Positions 1 to 11,010 are shown, numbered from the stretch's first letter. The stretch: DNA of 64,000 nt from Megascapheus bottae (GCA_024803745.1 JANJXV010000048.1:4837501-4901500); one strand, 5' to 3'. Program-made: numbers and translations. Notes: a model not told the origin generated them from the letters alone.

Positions 1-356
1 ACCCTAACCCTAACCCTAACCATAACCATAACACTTACCCTAACACTAACCCTAACCCTTACCCTAAAACTAACCCTATACCTAAACCTTACCCTAACCC
101 TTACCATTACCCTAACCCTAAACATAAACCTAACCCTAACCATAACCATAACACTTACTCTAACCCTAACCCTAACCCTTACCCTAACCCTAACCCTAAC
201 CCTAACCCTTACCCTAACCCTAACCCTTACCCTAACCCTAACCCTAACCCAAACCCTAACCCCTAACCCTAACCCTAACCCTCACCCTAACACTAACCAT
301 AACCCTAAGCCTTATCCTTACCCTAACCCTAAACCTAAACCTAAACTTAACCCTAA
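1..356. repeat. Left flank: part of a 960-bp repeat lacking in later units
   Basis: This stretch aligns with 961-1316 at an offset of exactly 960 bases; for example CATAACCATAACACTTACTC at 130-149 recurs at 1090-1109. It does not align with the sequence that precedes the same landmark in the later units (about 10496-10580 and equivalents). It is therefore the remainder of another 960-bp monomer, not the end of an 8.6-kb unit, and it marks the left edge of the higher-order array. Confidence 0.7.
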
Positions 357-2030
357 CCCTAGCCCTAACCCTTACCCTTACCCTAACCCTAACACCTAAC
401 CATAACCCTAAACCTTACCTTTACCCTAAACCTAAATCTAAACCTAACCGTAAACCTTACCCTTACCCTAAACCTAACCCTAACACTAACACTAACCGTA
501 ACCCTAACCCTAACCAGAACCCTAAAACTTACTCTTACCTTAACCCTAACATTAACCCTAACTCTAACCCCTAACCCTAAACCTTACCCTTACCCTAACC
601 CTATCCCCTAACCCTAACCCTAGCCCTAACCTTAACTCTAACCTTAACCCTAACTCTTACCCTTACCGTAGCCCCAACCCTAAACCTAAACCTAACCTTA
701 ATCCTATCCCTAACCCTAATGCTAAACCTAAAGTTTACCCTAACCCTCACCCTAAACCTAACCCTTACCCTTACCCTAACCCTAACATAACCCTTACTCT
801 AACCCTAACCCTAACCCTAACCCTAACCCCAACTCTTACCCTTACCCAACCCTAACCCTAACCCCAACCCTAACACTTACCCATACCCTAACCCTAAACC
901 TGACCCTAACTCTAACGTTACCCTTACCTAACACTAACCCTAACCCTAACACCTAACCCTAACCCTAACCCTAACCCTAACATTACCCTTACCATAACAC
1001 TAAACCTAAGCCTAAACCTAACCCTAAACTTAACCCTAACCCTAACCCTAATCCTAAACCTTACCATTACCCTAACCCTAAACATAAACCTAACCCTAAC
1101 CATAACCATAACACTTACTCTAACCCTAACCCTAACACTTACCCTAACCCTAACCCTAACCCTAACCCTTAACCTAACCCTAACCCTTACCCTAACCCTA
1201 ACCCTAACCCGAACCCTAACCCCTAACCCTAACCCTAACCCTCACCCTTACACTAACCATAACCCTAAGCCTTATCCTTACCCTAACCCTAAACCTAAAC
1301 CTAACCTTAACCCTAACCCTAGCCCTAACCCTTACCCTTACCCTAAACCTAACACCTAACCATAACCCTAAACCTTACCTTTACCCTAAACCTAAATCTA
1401 AACCTAACCGTAAACCTTACCCTTACCCTAAACCTAACCCTAACCCTAACACTAACCGTAACCCTAACCCTAACCAGAACCCTAAAACTTACTCTTACCT
1501 TAACCCTAACATTAACCCTAACTCTAACCCCTAACCCGAAACCTTACCCTTACCCTAACCCTATCCCCTAACCCTAACCCTAGCCCTAACCTTAACTCTA
1601 ACCCTAACCATAACTCTTACACTTACCGTAGCCCCAACCCTAAACCTAAACCTAAACTTAATCCTATCCCTAACCCTAACGCTAAACCTAAAGTTTACCT
1701 TAACCCTCACCCTAAACCTAACCCTTACCCTTACCCTAACCCTAACCTAACCCTTACTCTAACCCTAACCCTAACCCTAACCCTAACCCCAACCCTTACC
1801 CTTACCCAACCCTAACCCTAACCCCAACCCTGACACTTACCCATACCCTAACCCTAAACCTGACCCTAACCCTAACGTTACCCTTACCTAACCCTAACCC
1901 TAACCCTAACACCTAACCCTAACCCTAACCCTAACCCTAACATTACCCTTACCCTAACACTAAACCTAAGCCTAACCCTAACCCTAAACTTAACCCTAAC
2001 ACTAATCCTAAACCTAACCCTTACCCTTAC
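357..2030. repeat. Pair of 960-bp direct repeats in U1
   Basis: Sequence x matches x+960 with scattered substitutions from about position 60 to about 1040, so the second copy fades out near 2000-2030. Examples are the landmark at 357 and 1317, CCTTACCCAACCCTAACCC at 839 and 1799, and CCTAAAGTTTACC at 727 and 1687. The offset is exactly 160 hexamers, so the copies stay in hexamer phase. The two copies differ at diagnostic places, for example AACTCTTACC at 830 against AACCCTTACC at 1790. Confidence 0.85.
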
Positions 2031-2389
2031 CCTAATCTTAACCCTAACCCTAACCACTATCCCTTAACCTAACCCTAATCCTAACACTTACCCTTATACT
2101 AACGCTAAACCTAACCCTTACCATAACCCTAAACCTAACCCTAACCCTAACACTAACCCTTACACTTACCCTAAACCTAACCGTAACACTTACCCTTACA
2201 CTTACCCTAACCCTAACCGTAACACTTACCCTTACCCTAACCCTAAACCTAACCCTTACCCTAACCCTAACCCTAACCCTAAACCCTAATCCTAACCCTA
2301 ACCCTAACACTAAACCTAACCCTTAACCTTACTCTAACGCTTAACCTAACCCTAACCCTTACCCTAACCCTAAAGCTAACCCTTACCCT

Positions 2390-2700
2390 AACCCTAACCC
2401 GAAGCCTAACCCCTAACCCTAAACCTAACACTCACCCTAAACCTAACCCTAACCCTTACCCTTACAGTAACCCTTACCCTTACACTAACCCTAATCCTAA
2501 CCCTAACCCGAAACCTTACCCTTACCCTAAACCTAACCCTAACCCTTACCCTTACCCTAACCTTAACCCTAACCCTAACCCTTATCCTTACCTTAACCCT
2601 AACGCTAACATTAACCCTAAATCTAACACTTAACCCTAAGCCTAAACCTTACCCTTACCCTAACCCTAACCCTAACCCTAACCCTAACGATAACCCTAAA
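2390..2700. repeat. Diverged paralogous stretch, partner of 6070-6400 (U1)
   Basis: This stretch shares an ordered set of rare hexamers with 6070-6400. They include GAAGCCTAACCCC (2401; GAAGCCTAACCCCA at 6092), CTCACCCTAA at 2431 and 6122, CCCGAAAC at 2507 and 6199, and CTTATCCTTACCTTAA at 2581 and 6270. The offset is about 3.69 kb and shifts by small indels. The partner lies in the block that U3-U6 have lost, so only U1 and U2 keep both members. Confidence 0.6.
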
Positions 2701-2924
2701 CCTTACCCTAACCCTAACCCTAACCCTAACCCTAACCATAACTTAACCCTAACCCTAACCCTAACCCTAACCCTTACCCTGACCTAACCCTAACCCTAAC
2801 TCTCACACTTACCATTACCCTAACCCTAACCATGACCCTAACCCTAACCTTACCCTTATCCTAACCCTAACCCTAAACCTAACACTTAACCTTACCCTAA
2901 CTCTAAACCTAACCCTAACCCTAA

Positions 2925-3110
2925 CCCTACACATAACTCTACCCCTAACCCTAATCCTAACCCTACCCCTAACTCTACCTCTACCCCTACCCCCAACCCT
3001 AATCCTAACCCAAAAGCTACCCCTCCCCCTTCTCCTACACCTAAACGTAACCCCCACCTAACCCTATCCTAACCCTAGCCCGAGCCCAACCCCAACCCTA
3101 ACCCTACCCT
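2925..3110. repeat. Divergent CCCCTA/polypyrimidine island (U1)
   Basis: This is the stretch least like CCCTAA. It is rich in CCCCTA (TAGGGG on the other strand), CTCTAC and CCCCAA, with a nearly pure pyrimidine run CTACCCCTCCCCCTTCTCCT at 3017-3036 and CCCGAGCCCAACCCC at 3079. The - strand of the run has closely spaced G-tracts, a candidate for a G-quadruplex independent of TTAGGG. No gene-like feature is visible. It could be a remnant of older non-telomeric sequence or a patch of a different telomere variant. Confidence 0.75.
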
Positions 3111-3412
3111 TAACATTAACCCTATCTCTAACCCTAAACCTACACCTAATCCTAACCCTAACCCTAACCCTAAACCTAACCCTAACTGTAACCCTTACCC
3201 TTACCCTAACCCTAACCCCAAAACTAACCCTAACCCTAACCCTAACTCTTACCATAAACCAAACCCTAGCCCTAACCTAACTCTTACTCTTACCCTAACC
3301 CTAACCAAACCTATCCCTAACCAGAACTCTAAACCTTACACTTACCCTAAACCTAACCCTAACTCTTGACCTAAACTTAACACTAACCCTAACCCCTAAC
3401 CCTAACTTTTAC

Positions 3413-4615
3413 CCTAAACCTTACCCTTACCCTTACCTTAACCCTAACCCTAACCCTTACCCTAAAACTAACACTAACCCTAAACCCTAACCCTAACCCT
3501 AACCATAACCATAACCATAACCCTTGCCCTAACCCTAACCCTAACCATAATCCCAACCCTAAACCTAACCCTAACCCTTACCCTTACCTAACCCTACCCC
3601 TAACCCTAACCCTAACCCTTACCCTAACACTAAACCTAACCCTAAACCTAACCCCTAACCCTAACCCTAACCCTAAACCTTAACCTTACCCTAACCATAA
3701 ACCTAACCTTACACTAACCCTAACCCAAAACCTAACCCTAACCATTACCCTAACCCTAAACCTAACCCTAACCTTAACCCTTACCCTTACCCTAACCCTA
3801 ACCCTAAACCTAACCTTTACCATTACCCTAACCCTAACCCTAACCTTAATGCTAACCCTAACCTAACCATAACCTCTACCCTAACCCTAACCCTAACACT
3901 AATCCATACACTAAAACTTACCCTAACTCTAACCTTTCCAATTTCCCTAACCCTAACCCTAACCCTAAAGCTTAACCTTACCCTTACCCTTACCCTAACC
4001 GTAAACCAAACCCTAACCCTAACCCTTAACTTAACCCTAACCCTAACACTAAACCTAACCCTTACACTTGCCCTAATCCTAAGACTAACCTTAACCCTTA
4101 CCCTTACCCTAAACCTAACCCTAACCTTAACCTAACCCTTACCCTAACCCTAACCCTAACTCTAAACTTAATGCTAACCCTAACCCTAACCCTAACCCTT
4201 TCCCTAATGCTAACCCTAACCCTAACCTTAACCCTAACTGTAACCCTAACCTTTACACTTACCCTGACCCTAACCCTAAACATAACCCTGACCCTAACCC
4301 TAATCCTAAACCTCACCCTTACAAGTACGCTAACCCTAACCCTAACCATAACCCGAACCGTAACCTCTAACCCTAACCCTAACCCTCACCCTATCCCTAA
4401 ACCTAACCCTAACTCTTAAGCTTACCCTAACCCTAACCCTAACCCTAACCCCTAACCCTAATCTTAACGCTAACACTTACCTTTACCCTACCCTAACCCT
4501 AACTCTAAACCTAACCCTAACCCTAACCTTAAACCTTACCAGAACACTAAACCTAACCCTAAACCTAACCCTTACCCTAACCCTAACCCTAACCCTTACC
4601 CTAAAACTAACCCTA
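3413..4615. repeat. E block: 1.2-kb segment, left paralogue (U1)
   Basis: This block aligns with 9294-10495 at an offset of about 5.87-5.88 kb. Shared rare markers in order are CCCTTGCCC (3521 and 9387), ACCTTTCCAATTTCCC, AAACTTAATGCTAACCC, CTCACCCTTACAAGTACGC (4312 and 10193) and TACCAGAAC. It opens with a version of the roughly 290-bp repeat that clusters at 8084-9540. Unlike its paralogue it has two AAGCTT sites (3968 and 4418). Confidence 0.75.
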
Positions 4616-5480
4616 ACCCTAACCCTAACCCCTAACCATAAACCTAAACCTAACCTTATCCCTAACCCTTACCCTAACACTAACCCTAACGCTTACCCTG
4701 AAACTAACCCTAACGCTAACCCCTAAACCTAACCCTAACCCTAACACTAACACTATCATTTACCCTAACCCTAACCCTAACCCTAACCCTTACCCTAACC
4801 CTAACCCTAACCCTTACCCTAACCCTAACCATAACCCGGACCCTAACCCCTAACCCTAACCTTAACCCTCACCCTAACGCTAACCCTAAAACTAACTCTT
4901 GTCCTTAACCTAACCCTAACCCTAAACCTAACCTTAACTCTAACCCTAACCCTAACCCTTACCCCAACCCTTACCCTAACCCCTAACGCTAACCCTAATA
5001 CTTACACTTTCCCTAAACCTAAACCTAACCCTAAACCTAAACCTTACCCTTACCGTAAACCTAAGCCTAACCCTAACCGTAAACCTAACCCTATCCCGAA
5101 CCCTAACCCTTACTCTTACCTTAACTCTAAACCGAACCCTAACTCTAACCCCTAACCCTAAAACTTACCCTTACCCTAACCCTAACCCTAACGTTCACCC
5201 TAACCCTAACCCTAACCCTTACACTTAACCTAACCCTAACCCCAAACCTAACCCTAAACCTAACCCTAACCCTAACCCTAACCCTTACCGAACCCTACCC
5301 CTAACCCTAACCAGAACCCTAACCCTAACCGGAACCCTAACCCTAAACCTAACCCTAACCCCTAAACCCTCAACCTAACCCTAACCCTAAACCTTAAACT
5401 AACCCTTACCCTAACCCCAAACCTAAACCTAAACCTAACCCTAATCCTAACCCTAACCCTAACCCTAAACCTACACTTAA
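4616..5480. repeat. Degenerate 960-like stretch (U1)
   Basis: No sharp sub-repeat is visible. Parts from about 4800 to 5260 follow the order of rare hexamers in the 960-bp repeats at an offset near 3.62 kb. Examples are CCCTCACCC (4866 against 1239), TACTCTTACCTTAA (5111 against 1490) and AACTCTAACCCCTAACC (5141 against 1519). It appears to be an old, strongly diverged member of the same family. A twice-repeated CCGGAACCCTAACC lies near 5328-5345, where U1 reads CCAGAACCC in the first copy. Confidence 0.5.
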
Positions 5481-5498
5481 CCCTAACCCTTACCCTTA

Positions 5499-7108
5499 CA
5501 CTAACCCTAACCATAACCCTTACCCTAAACCTAACCCTAACCCTAACCCTAACACTTACCCTTACCCTAACCCTAACCCTAACCCTAACCCTTACCCTAA
5601 ACCTAACTCTAACCCCAACCCTTACCCTTAGCCTAACCCGAACCCTAACCCTAACTCTATCCCCTAACCTAAACCCTATCCCGAACACTTACCGTAACCA
5701 TAAAACTAAGCCTAACCCTTACCCTGAACTTAACCCTATCCCTAACCCTAACCCTAACCCTTACCCTTACCCTTACCCTAACCCTAACCCTAAACCTAAC
5801 CCTAACCCTAACCCTAATCCTTACTCTTACCCTAACCCTAACCCTACCACTAACCCAAACACTTACCCTTACCCTAACCCTAACCCTAACACTAACCCTA
5901 ACTTTTACCCTAACCCTAACCCTAACCCTTACTCTAAACCCTAACCCTAAACTTACCCTAACCCTAACCCCTAATCCTAACCATAAACCTAAATCTAAAC
6001 CTAACCCTTAAACTTACCCTAACGCTAATCCTAACCCTAACCCTTACCCTAACCCTAACCCTAACCCTTACCCTAACCCTAACCCTAACATGAAGCCTAA
6101 CCCCAAACCCTAAACCTAACACTCACCCTAACCCTCACCCTAACCCTTACCCTTACCATAACCGTTACCCTTACCCTAATCCTACCCCTAATCCTAACCC
6201 GAAACTTTACCTTACCCTAAACCTAACCCTAACCCTTACCCTAGCCCTAACTCTACCCTAATCCTAACCCTTATCCTTACCTTAACGCTAACCCTAACCA
6301 TAACCTAACTCTAATGCTTAACAGTAACCCTAAACCTTACCCTTACCCTAAACCTAACCCTAGCCCTAACCCTACCCCTAACCCTAAGCCCTAACCCTAA
6401 CCGTAACCCTAACCCCTACCCTTTCCCTCACCCTAAACCTAACCCTAACCCTAACCCTAACCTAAAGTCTAAACCTAACCCTAACCCTAACCCTAACCCT
6501 AACCCTTACCCTTACCCTAACCCTAACCCTAAACCTAACCCTAACCCTAACCCTAACCCTAATCCTTACTCTTCCCCTAACCCTAACCCTACCACTAACC
6601 CAAACACTTACCCTTACCCTAACCCTAACCCTAACACTAACCCTAACTTTTACCCTAACCCTAACCCTAACCCTTACCCTAAACCGTAACCCTAAACTTA
6701 CCCTAACCCTAACCCTAAATCTAACCCTTAAAATTACCCTAACCCTAACCCTAATCTTAACCCTAACCCTAAACCTTAACATAACCCTAACCATAAACCT
6801 AACCCTAAACCTAACCCTAACCCTAACCCTAACCCTAACCCTAACCACAACCCAAACCCTAACCCTAACCCTTACCCTTACCCTAATCCTAACCCCAAAC
6901 CTAACCCTAACCCTAACCCTTACCCTTACCATAAACCGAAACCTAAACCTAACCCTAACCCTAACACTTACCTTTACCCTAACCCTAACCCTTACCCTAA
7001 CCCTAAACGTAACCCTAACAATAAGCCTAACCCTTACCCTTACCCTAACCCTAACCCTAACCCTAACCTTAACACTTACTCTTACCCTAACCCTAACCCT
7101 TACCCTTA
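5499..7108. repeat. 1,610-bp block absent from U3-U6 (U1)
   Basis: The block is bounded by a 21-bp direct repeat at 5478-5498 and 7088-7108 (TAACCCTAACCCTTACC core). U6 has exactly one copy of that repeat and nothing between, which shows a deletion by recombination across the repeat. Inside lie an internal duplication (about 5750-6035 and 6490-6755), the partner of 2390-2700, and a long stretch open in the Arg-Val frame on the - strand. Confidence 0.85.
5750..6755. repeat. Internal duplication, offset about 745 bp (U1)
   Basis: About 270-285 bp near 5750-6035 recurs at 6490-6755. Markers are AATCCTTACTCTT (5816 and 6560), ACCACTAACCCAAACACTTA (5846 and 6591) and CTAACTTTTACCC (about 5908 and 6653). 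The right copy has changes such as CTCTTCCCC at 6570 in place of CTCTTACCC. Confidence 0.7.
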
Positions 7109-8083
7109 TGCTAACCCTAAAACTAACCTTAAACCCAACCCTAAACCTAACCCTAACCCTTACCCTTACCCTAACCCTAAAACTAACCCTAACCTTCACC
7201 CTTACCCTTACCCTAACCCTAACCCTTAACCTAATACTTACCCTTACCCTAACCCTAACCCTGACTCTAACCCTAGCCTTCCGTAACCCTAATACAACCC
7301 TAACCCCTAACACTAAACCTAACCCTAAACCTTACCTTTACCCTAACCCTAACACTAACCCTAAGCCCTAACCCTAACCCTAACCCTAACCCTTACCCTA
7401 ACCCTAACCCTAACTCTAACCCTAAACCGAAACCTAACCCTAACCCTTAACCTAACCCTAACCCTAACCCTAACCCTAACCCTAAACCAAAGCCTAACCT
7501 TAACCCTAACCCTTACCCTTATCCTAACCCTAACCCTAACCCTAACCCTAACCCTTACCCTAAACCTAATCCTAACACTTACCCTAACGCTAACCCTAAC
7601 ACGAACCCTTACTCGTAACCCTAACCCTATCCCTTACCCTTACCCTAACCCTAACCCTACACTTATCCCCAAACCTAAACCTAAACCTAACCCTTACCCT
7701 TACCCTAACCCTAACCCAAACCTTTACCCTAAACCTAACCCTAACACTAACCCTAACCCTTACTCTTACCCTAACCCTAAACCCAAACCTAACCCTAACC
7801 TAACCCTAAAACTTACCCTTTCCCTAAACCTAACCCTCACCCTTATCCTAACCCTAACCCTAACCCTAACCCTAAGCCCTAACACTAACTGTAACCCTGA
7901 ACCTTACCCTTACCCTAATCCTAACCCAAAAGCTAACCCTAACCCTAACCCTAACCATTACCCTAACACTAACCTTAACCTTAACCCCAACTGTAAACCT
8001 AACCTAACCTTAACCCTAATGCTTACCCTTACCCTGACCCTAACCCTAACCCTAAACCTAACCTTAACCCTAACCCTAAACCT
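7109..8083. repeat. Degenerate hexamers without clear sub-repeat (U1)
   Basis: This stretch runs between the 1,610-bp block and the 290-bp cluster. It has markers such as CCTTCCGTAACCC at 7278, CACGAACCCTTACTCG at 7600 and CCCAACTGTAAACC at 7985, which recur once per unit. I see no internal period beyond the hexamer. U1 differs from U2-U6 at CCCTATCCC (7626) and CTTTACCC (7722). Confidence 0.6.
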
Positions 8084-9540
8084 AAACATTACACTTACAC
8101 TAATCCTAAACCTAAACCTAAACTAACCCTAAACCTTACCCTTACCCTTACCATAACCCTAACACTAACCCTTACCATAAACCTAACACTATCCCTAACC
8201 CCTAACCCTAACCCTAACCATAACCATAACCCTTGCCCTAACCATAACCCTAACCATAATCCCAATCCTAAACCTAACCCTAACCCTTACCCTTACCCTA
8301 ACCCTAACCCTTACCCTAACACTAAACCTAACCCTAAACCTAACCCATAACCCTAACCCTAAACCTAACCCTAACCCTAACCTTAAACATAACCCTAACC
8401 CTAAACCAAAACATTACACTTACCCTAATCCTAAACCTAACACTAAACCTAAATCTTACCCTTACCCTTACCATAACCCTAACCCTAACCCTTACCCTAA
8501 AACTAACACTAACCCTAACCCCTAACCCTAACCCTAACCCTAACCATAACCATAACCCTTGCCCTAACCCTAACCCTAACCATAATCCCAACCCTAAACC
8601 TGAACCTAACCCTTACCCTTACCCTAACCCTAACCCTAACCATAACCTTAACCATAACCCTAACCCTAAACCTAAACATTACACTTACCCTAATCCTAAA
8701 CCTAAACCTAACAGTAAACCTAAACCTTACCCTTACCCTTACCATAACCCTAACCCTAACCCTTATCCTAAAACTAACACTAACCCTAAACCCTAACCCT
8801 AACCCTAACCATAAACGTAACACTTGCCCTAACCCTAACCCTAACCATAATCCCAACCCTAAACCTAACCCTAAACCTTACCCTTACCCTAACCCTAACC
8901 CTAACCCTAACCCTTACCCTAACACTAAACCTAACACTAAACCTAACACTAACCCTAACCTTAACCCTAACCCTAACCCTAAACCTAAACATTACACTTA
9001 CCCTAATCCTAAACCTAAACCTAACACTAACCCAAAACCTTACCCTTACCCTTACCATAACCCTAACCATAACCCTTACCCTAAAACTAACACTAACCCT
9101 AACCCCTAACCCTAACCATAACCCTTGCCCTAACCCTAACCCTAACCATAATCCCAACCCTAAACCTAACCCTAACCCTTACCCTTATACTAACCCTAAT
9201 CCTAACCCTAACCTTAACCAAAACCCTAACCCTAAACCTAAACATTACACTTACCCTAATCCTAAACCTAAACCTAACACTAACCCTAAACCTTACCCTT
9301 ACCCTTACCATAACCCTAACCCTAGCCCTTACCCTAAAACTAACACTAACCATAAACCTTAACCCTAACCCTAACCATAACAGTAACCCTTGCCCTAACC
9401 CTAACCCTAACCATAATCCCAACCCTAAACCTAACCCTAACCCTTACCCTAACCCTAACCCTAACCCTAACCCTTACCCTAACACTAAACCTAACCCTAA
9501 ACCTAACCCCTAACCCTAACCCTAACCCTAACCCTAAACC
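8084..9540. repeat. Cluster of five roughly 290-bp repeats (U1)
   Basis: Copies begin at AAACATTACACTTAC, at 8084, 8409, 8674, 8987 and 9240. Each continues through TAATCCTAAACC, ACCCTTACCCTTACCATAACC, AAAACTAACACTAACC, CCTTGCCC and CCATAATCCCAA. The G of CCTTGCCC lies at 8235, 8561, 8826, 9127 and 9392, with spacings 326, 265, 301 and 265. The first copy is most diverged, and the last leads into the N block. Confidence 0.82.
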
Positions 9541-10495
9541 TTAACCTTACCCTAACCATAAACCTAAACCTTACCCTAACTCTAACCCTAACCCGAACCC
9601 TAACCTTTACCCTAACCCTAAACCTAACCCTAACCTTAACCCTTACCCTAACCCTAACCCTAACCCTAACCTTTACCATTACCCTAACCCTAACCCTAAC
9701 CTTAATGCTAACCCTAACCGTAACCTAACCATAACCTTTACCATAACCCTAACCCTAACACTAATCCATACACTAAAACTAACCCTAACCCTAACCTTTC
9801 CAATTTCCCTAACCCTAACCCTAAACCTAAACCTAAACCTTACCCTTACCCTTGCCCTAACCCTAACCCAAACCCTAACCCTAACCCTTAACTTAACCCT
9901 AACCCTAACACTAAACCTAACACTTACACTTGCCCTAACCCTAAGACTAACCCTAACACTTACCCTTACCCTAAACCTAACCCTAACCTTAACCCTAACC
10001 CTTACCCTAAACCTAACCCTAACTCTAAACTTAATGCTAACCCTAACCCTAACCCTAACCCTTACCCTAACCCTTACCCTTTCCCTAACGCTAGCCCTAA
10101 CCCTAACCTTAACCCTAACTCTAACCCTAACCCTTACACTTACCCTGACCCTAAACTTAAACATAACCCTGAACCTAACCCTAATCCTAAACCTCACCCT
10201 TACAAGTACGCTAACCCTAACCCTAACCATACCCGATCCCTAACCTCTAACCCTAACCCTAACCCTCACCATAACCCTAAACCTAACCCTAACTCTTACG
10301 CTTATCCTAACCCTAACCCTAACCCTAACCCCCAACCCTAACCCTAACCCTAACACTTACCCTTACCCTACCCTAACCCTAACTCTAAACCTAACCCTAA
10401 CCCTAACCCTAACCCTTACCAGAACCCTAAACCTAACCCTAACCCTAACCCTTACTCTAACCCTAACCCTAACCCTAAAACTAACTCTAACCCTA
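9294..10495. repeat. N block: 1.2-kb segment, right paralogue (U1)
   Basis: This is the diverged partner of 3413-4615. It has CTTACGCTTATCC at 10295 where the E block has CTTAAGCTTACCC. It has CCATACCCGATCCC at 10228 in place of CCATAACCCGAACCG. The divergence is clearly greater than that between units, so this duplication predates the unit amplification. Confidence 0.75.
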
Positions 10496-11010
10496 ACACT
10501 AACCCTTACACTTACCCTAACCCGAACCCTAACACTTACCCTTACCCTAACCCTAAATCTAACCCTTACCCTAACCCTAACCCTAGCCCTAACCCTTACC
10601 CTTACCCTAACCCTAACACCTAACCATAACCCTAAACCTTACCTTTACCCTAAACCTAAATCTAAACCTAACCGTAAACCTTACCCTTACCCTAAACCTA
10701 ACCCTAACACTAACACTAACCGTAACCCTAACCCTAACCAGAACCCTAAAACTTACTCTTACCTTAACCCTAACATTAACCCTAACTCTAACCCCTAACC
10801 CTAAACCTTACCCTTACCCTAACCCTATCCCCTAACCCTAACCCTAGCCCTAACCTTAACTCTAACCTTAACCCTAACTCTTACCCTTACCGTAGCCCCA
10901 ACCCTAAACCTAAACCTAACCTTAATCCTATCCCTAACCCTAATGCTAAACCTAAAGTTTACCCTAACCCTCACCCTAAACCTAACCCTTACCCTTACCC
11001 TAACCCTAAC

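Larger units (their letters stand above)
357..10580. repeat. Higher-order unit U1 (10,224 bp, long form)
   Basis: This is the first of seven large units. The phase is set by the landmark CCCTAGCCCTAACCCTTACC, here at 357. U1 carries the 1,610-bp block at 5499-7108 that U3-U6 lack, but it lacks the 414-bp segment found in U2. Private changes include CATAACCC at 785, an ACCTAA at 3807, CCTTAAACC at 4528 and CCTAACCTTAACC at 10092 where the other units read CCTAAACTTAACC. Before the CCATAA run at 3503 it has three perfect hexamers, where U3-U5 have four. Confidence 0.85.

Noticed and set aside
1..60. A chromosome end (telomere cap) at position 1
   Set aside because: The window opens on three perfect hexamers but reaches CCATAA, CACTTA and CACTAA within 50 bases. 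A working cap would be near-perfect. The window edge is arbitrary.
3017..3036. Splice polypyrimidine tract or promoter element
   Set aside because: There is no neighbouring exon, AG acceptor context, TATA-like element or reading frame other than dipeptide runs. Composition alone does not support it.
3930..3955. CCAAT box at CCAATTT in the E and N blocks
   Set aside because: A single CCAAT in repeated DNA with no promoter elements or gene nearby is not evidence of regulation; it is useful only as an alignment marker.
6462..7313. Long - strand open frame of 283 codons and the many similar frames of 60-200 codons on both strands
   Set aside because: The products are only Arg-Val, Gly-Leu, Leu-Thr or Pro-Asn repeats, exactly what triplet reading of TTAGGG or CCCTAA gives. 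They show no domain, no codon signature, no start context, and frames overlap one another. They are not genes.
8084..9540. CRISPR-like array because of evenly spaced anchors
   Set aside because: Spacing is 265-326 bases, the 'spacers' are the same degenerate hexamers and themselves repeated, and the context is eukaryotic telomere-type DNA.
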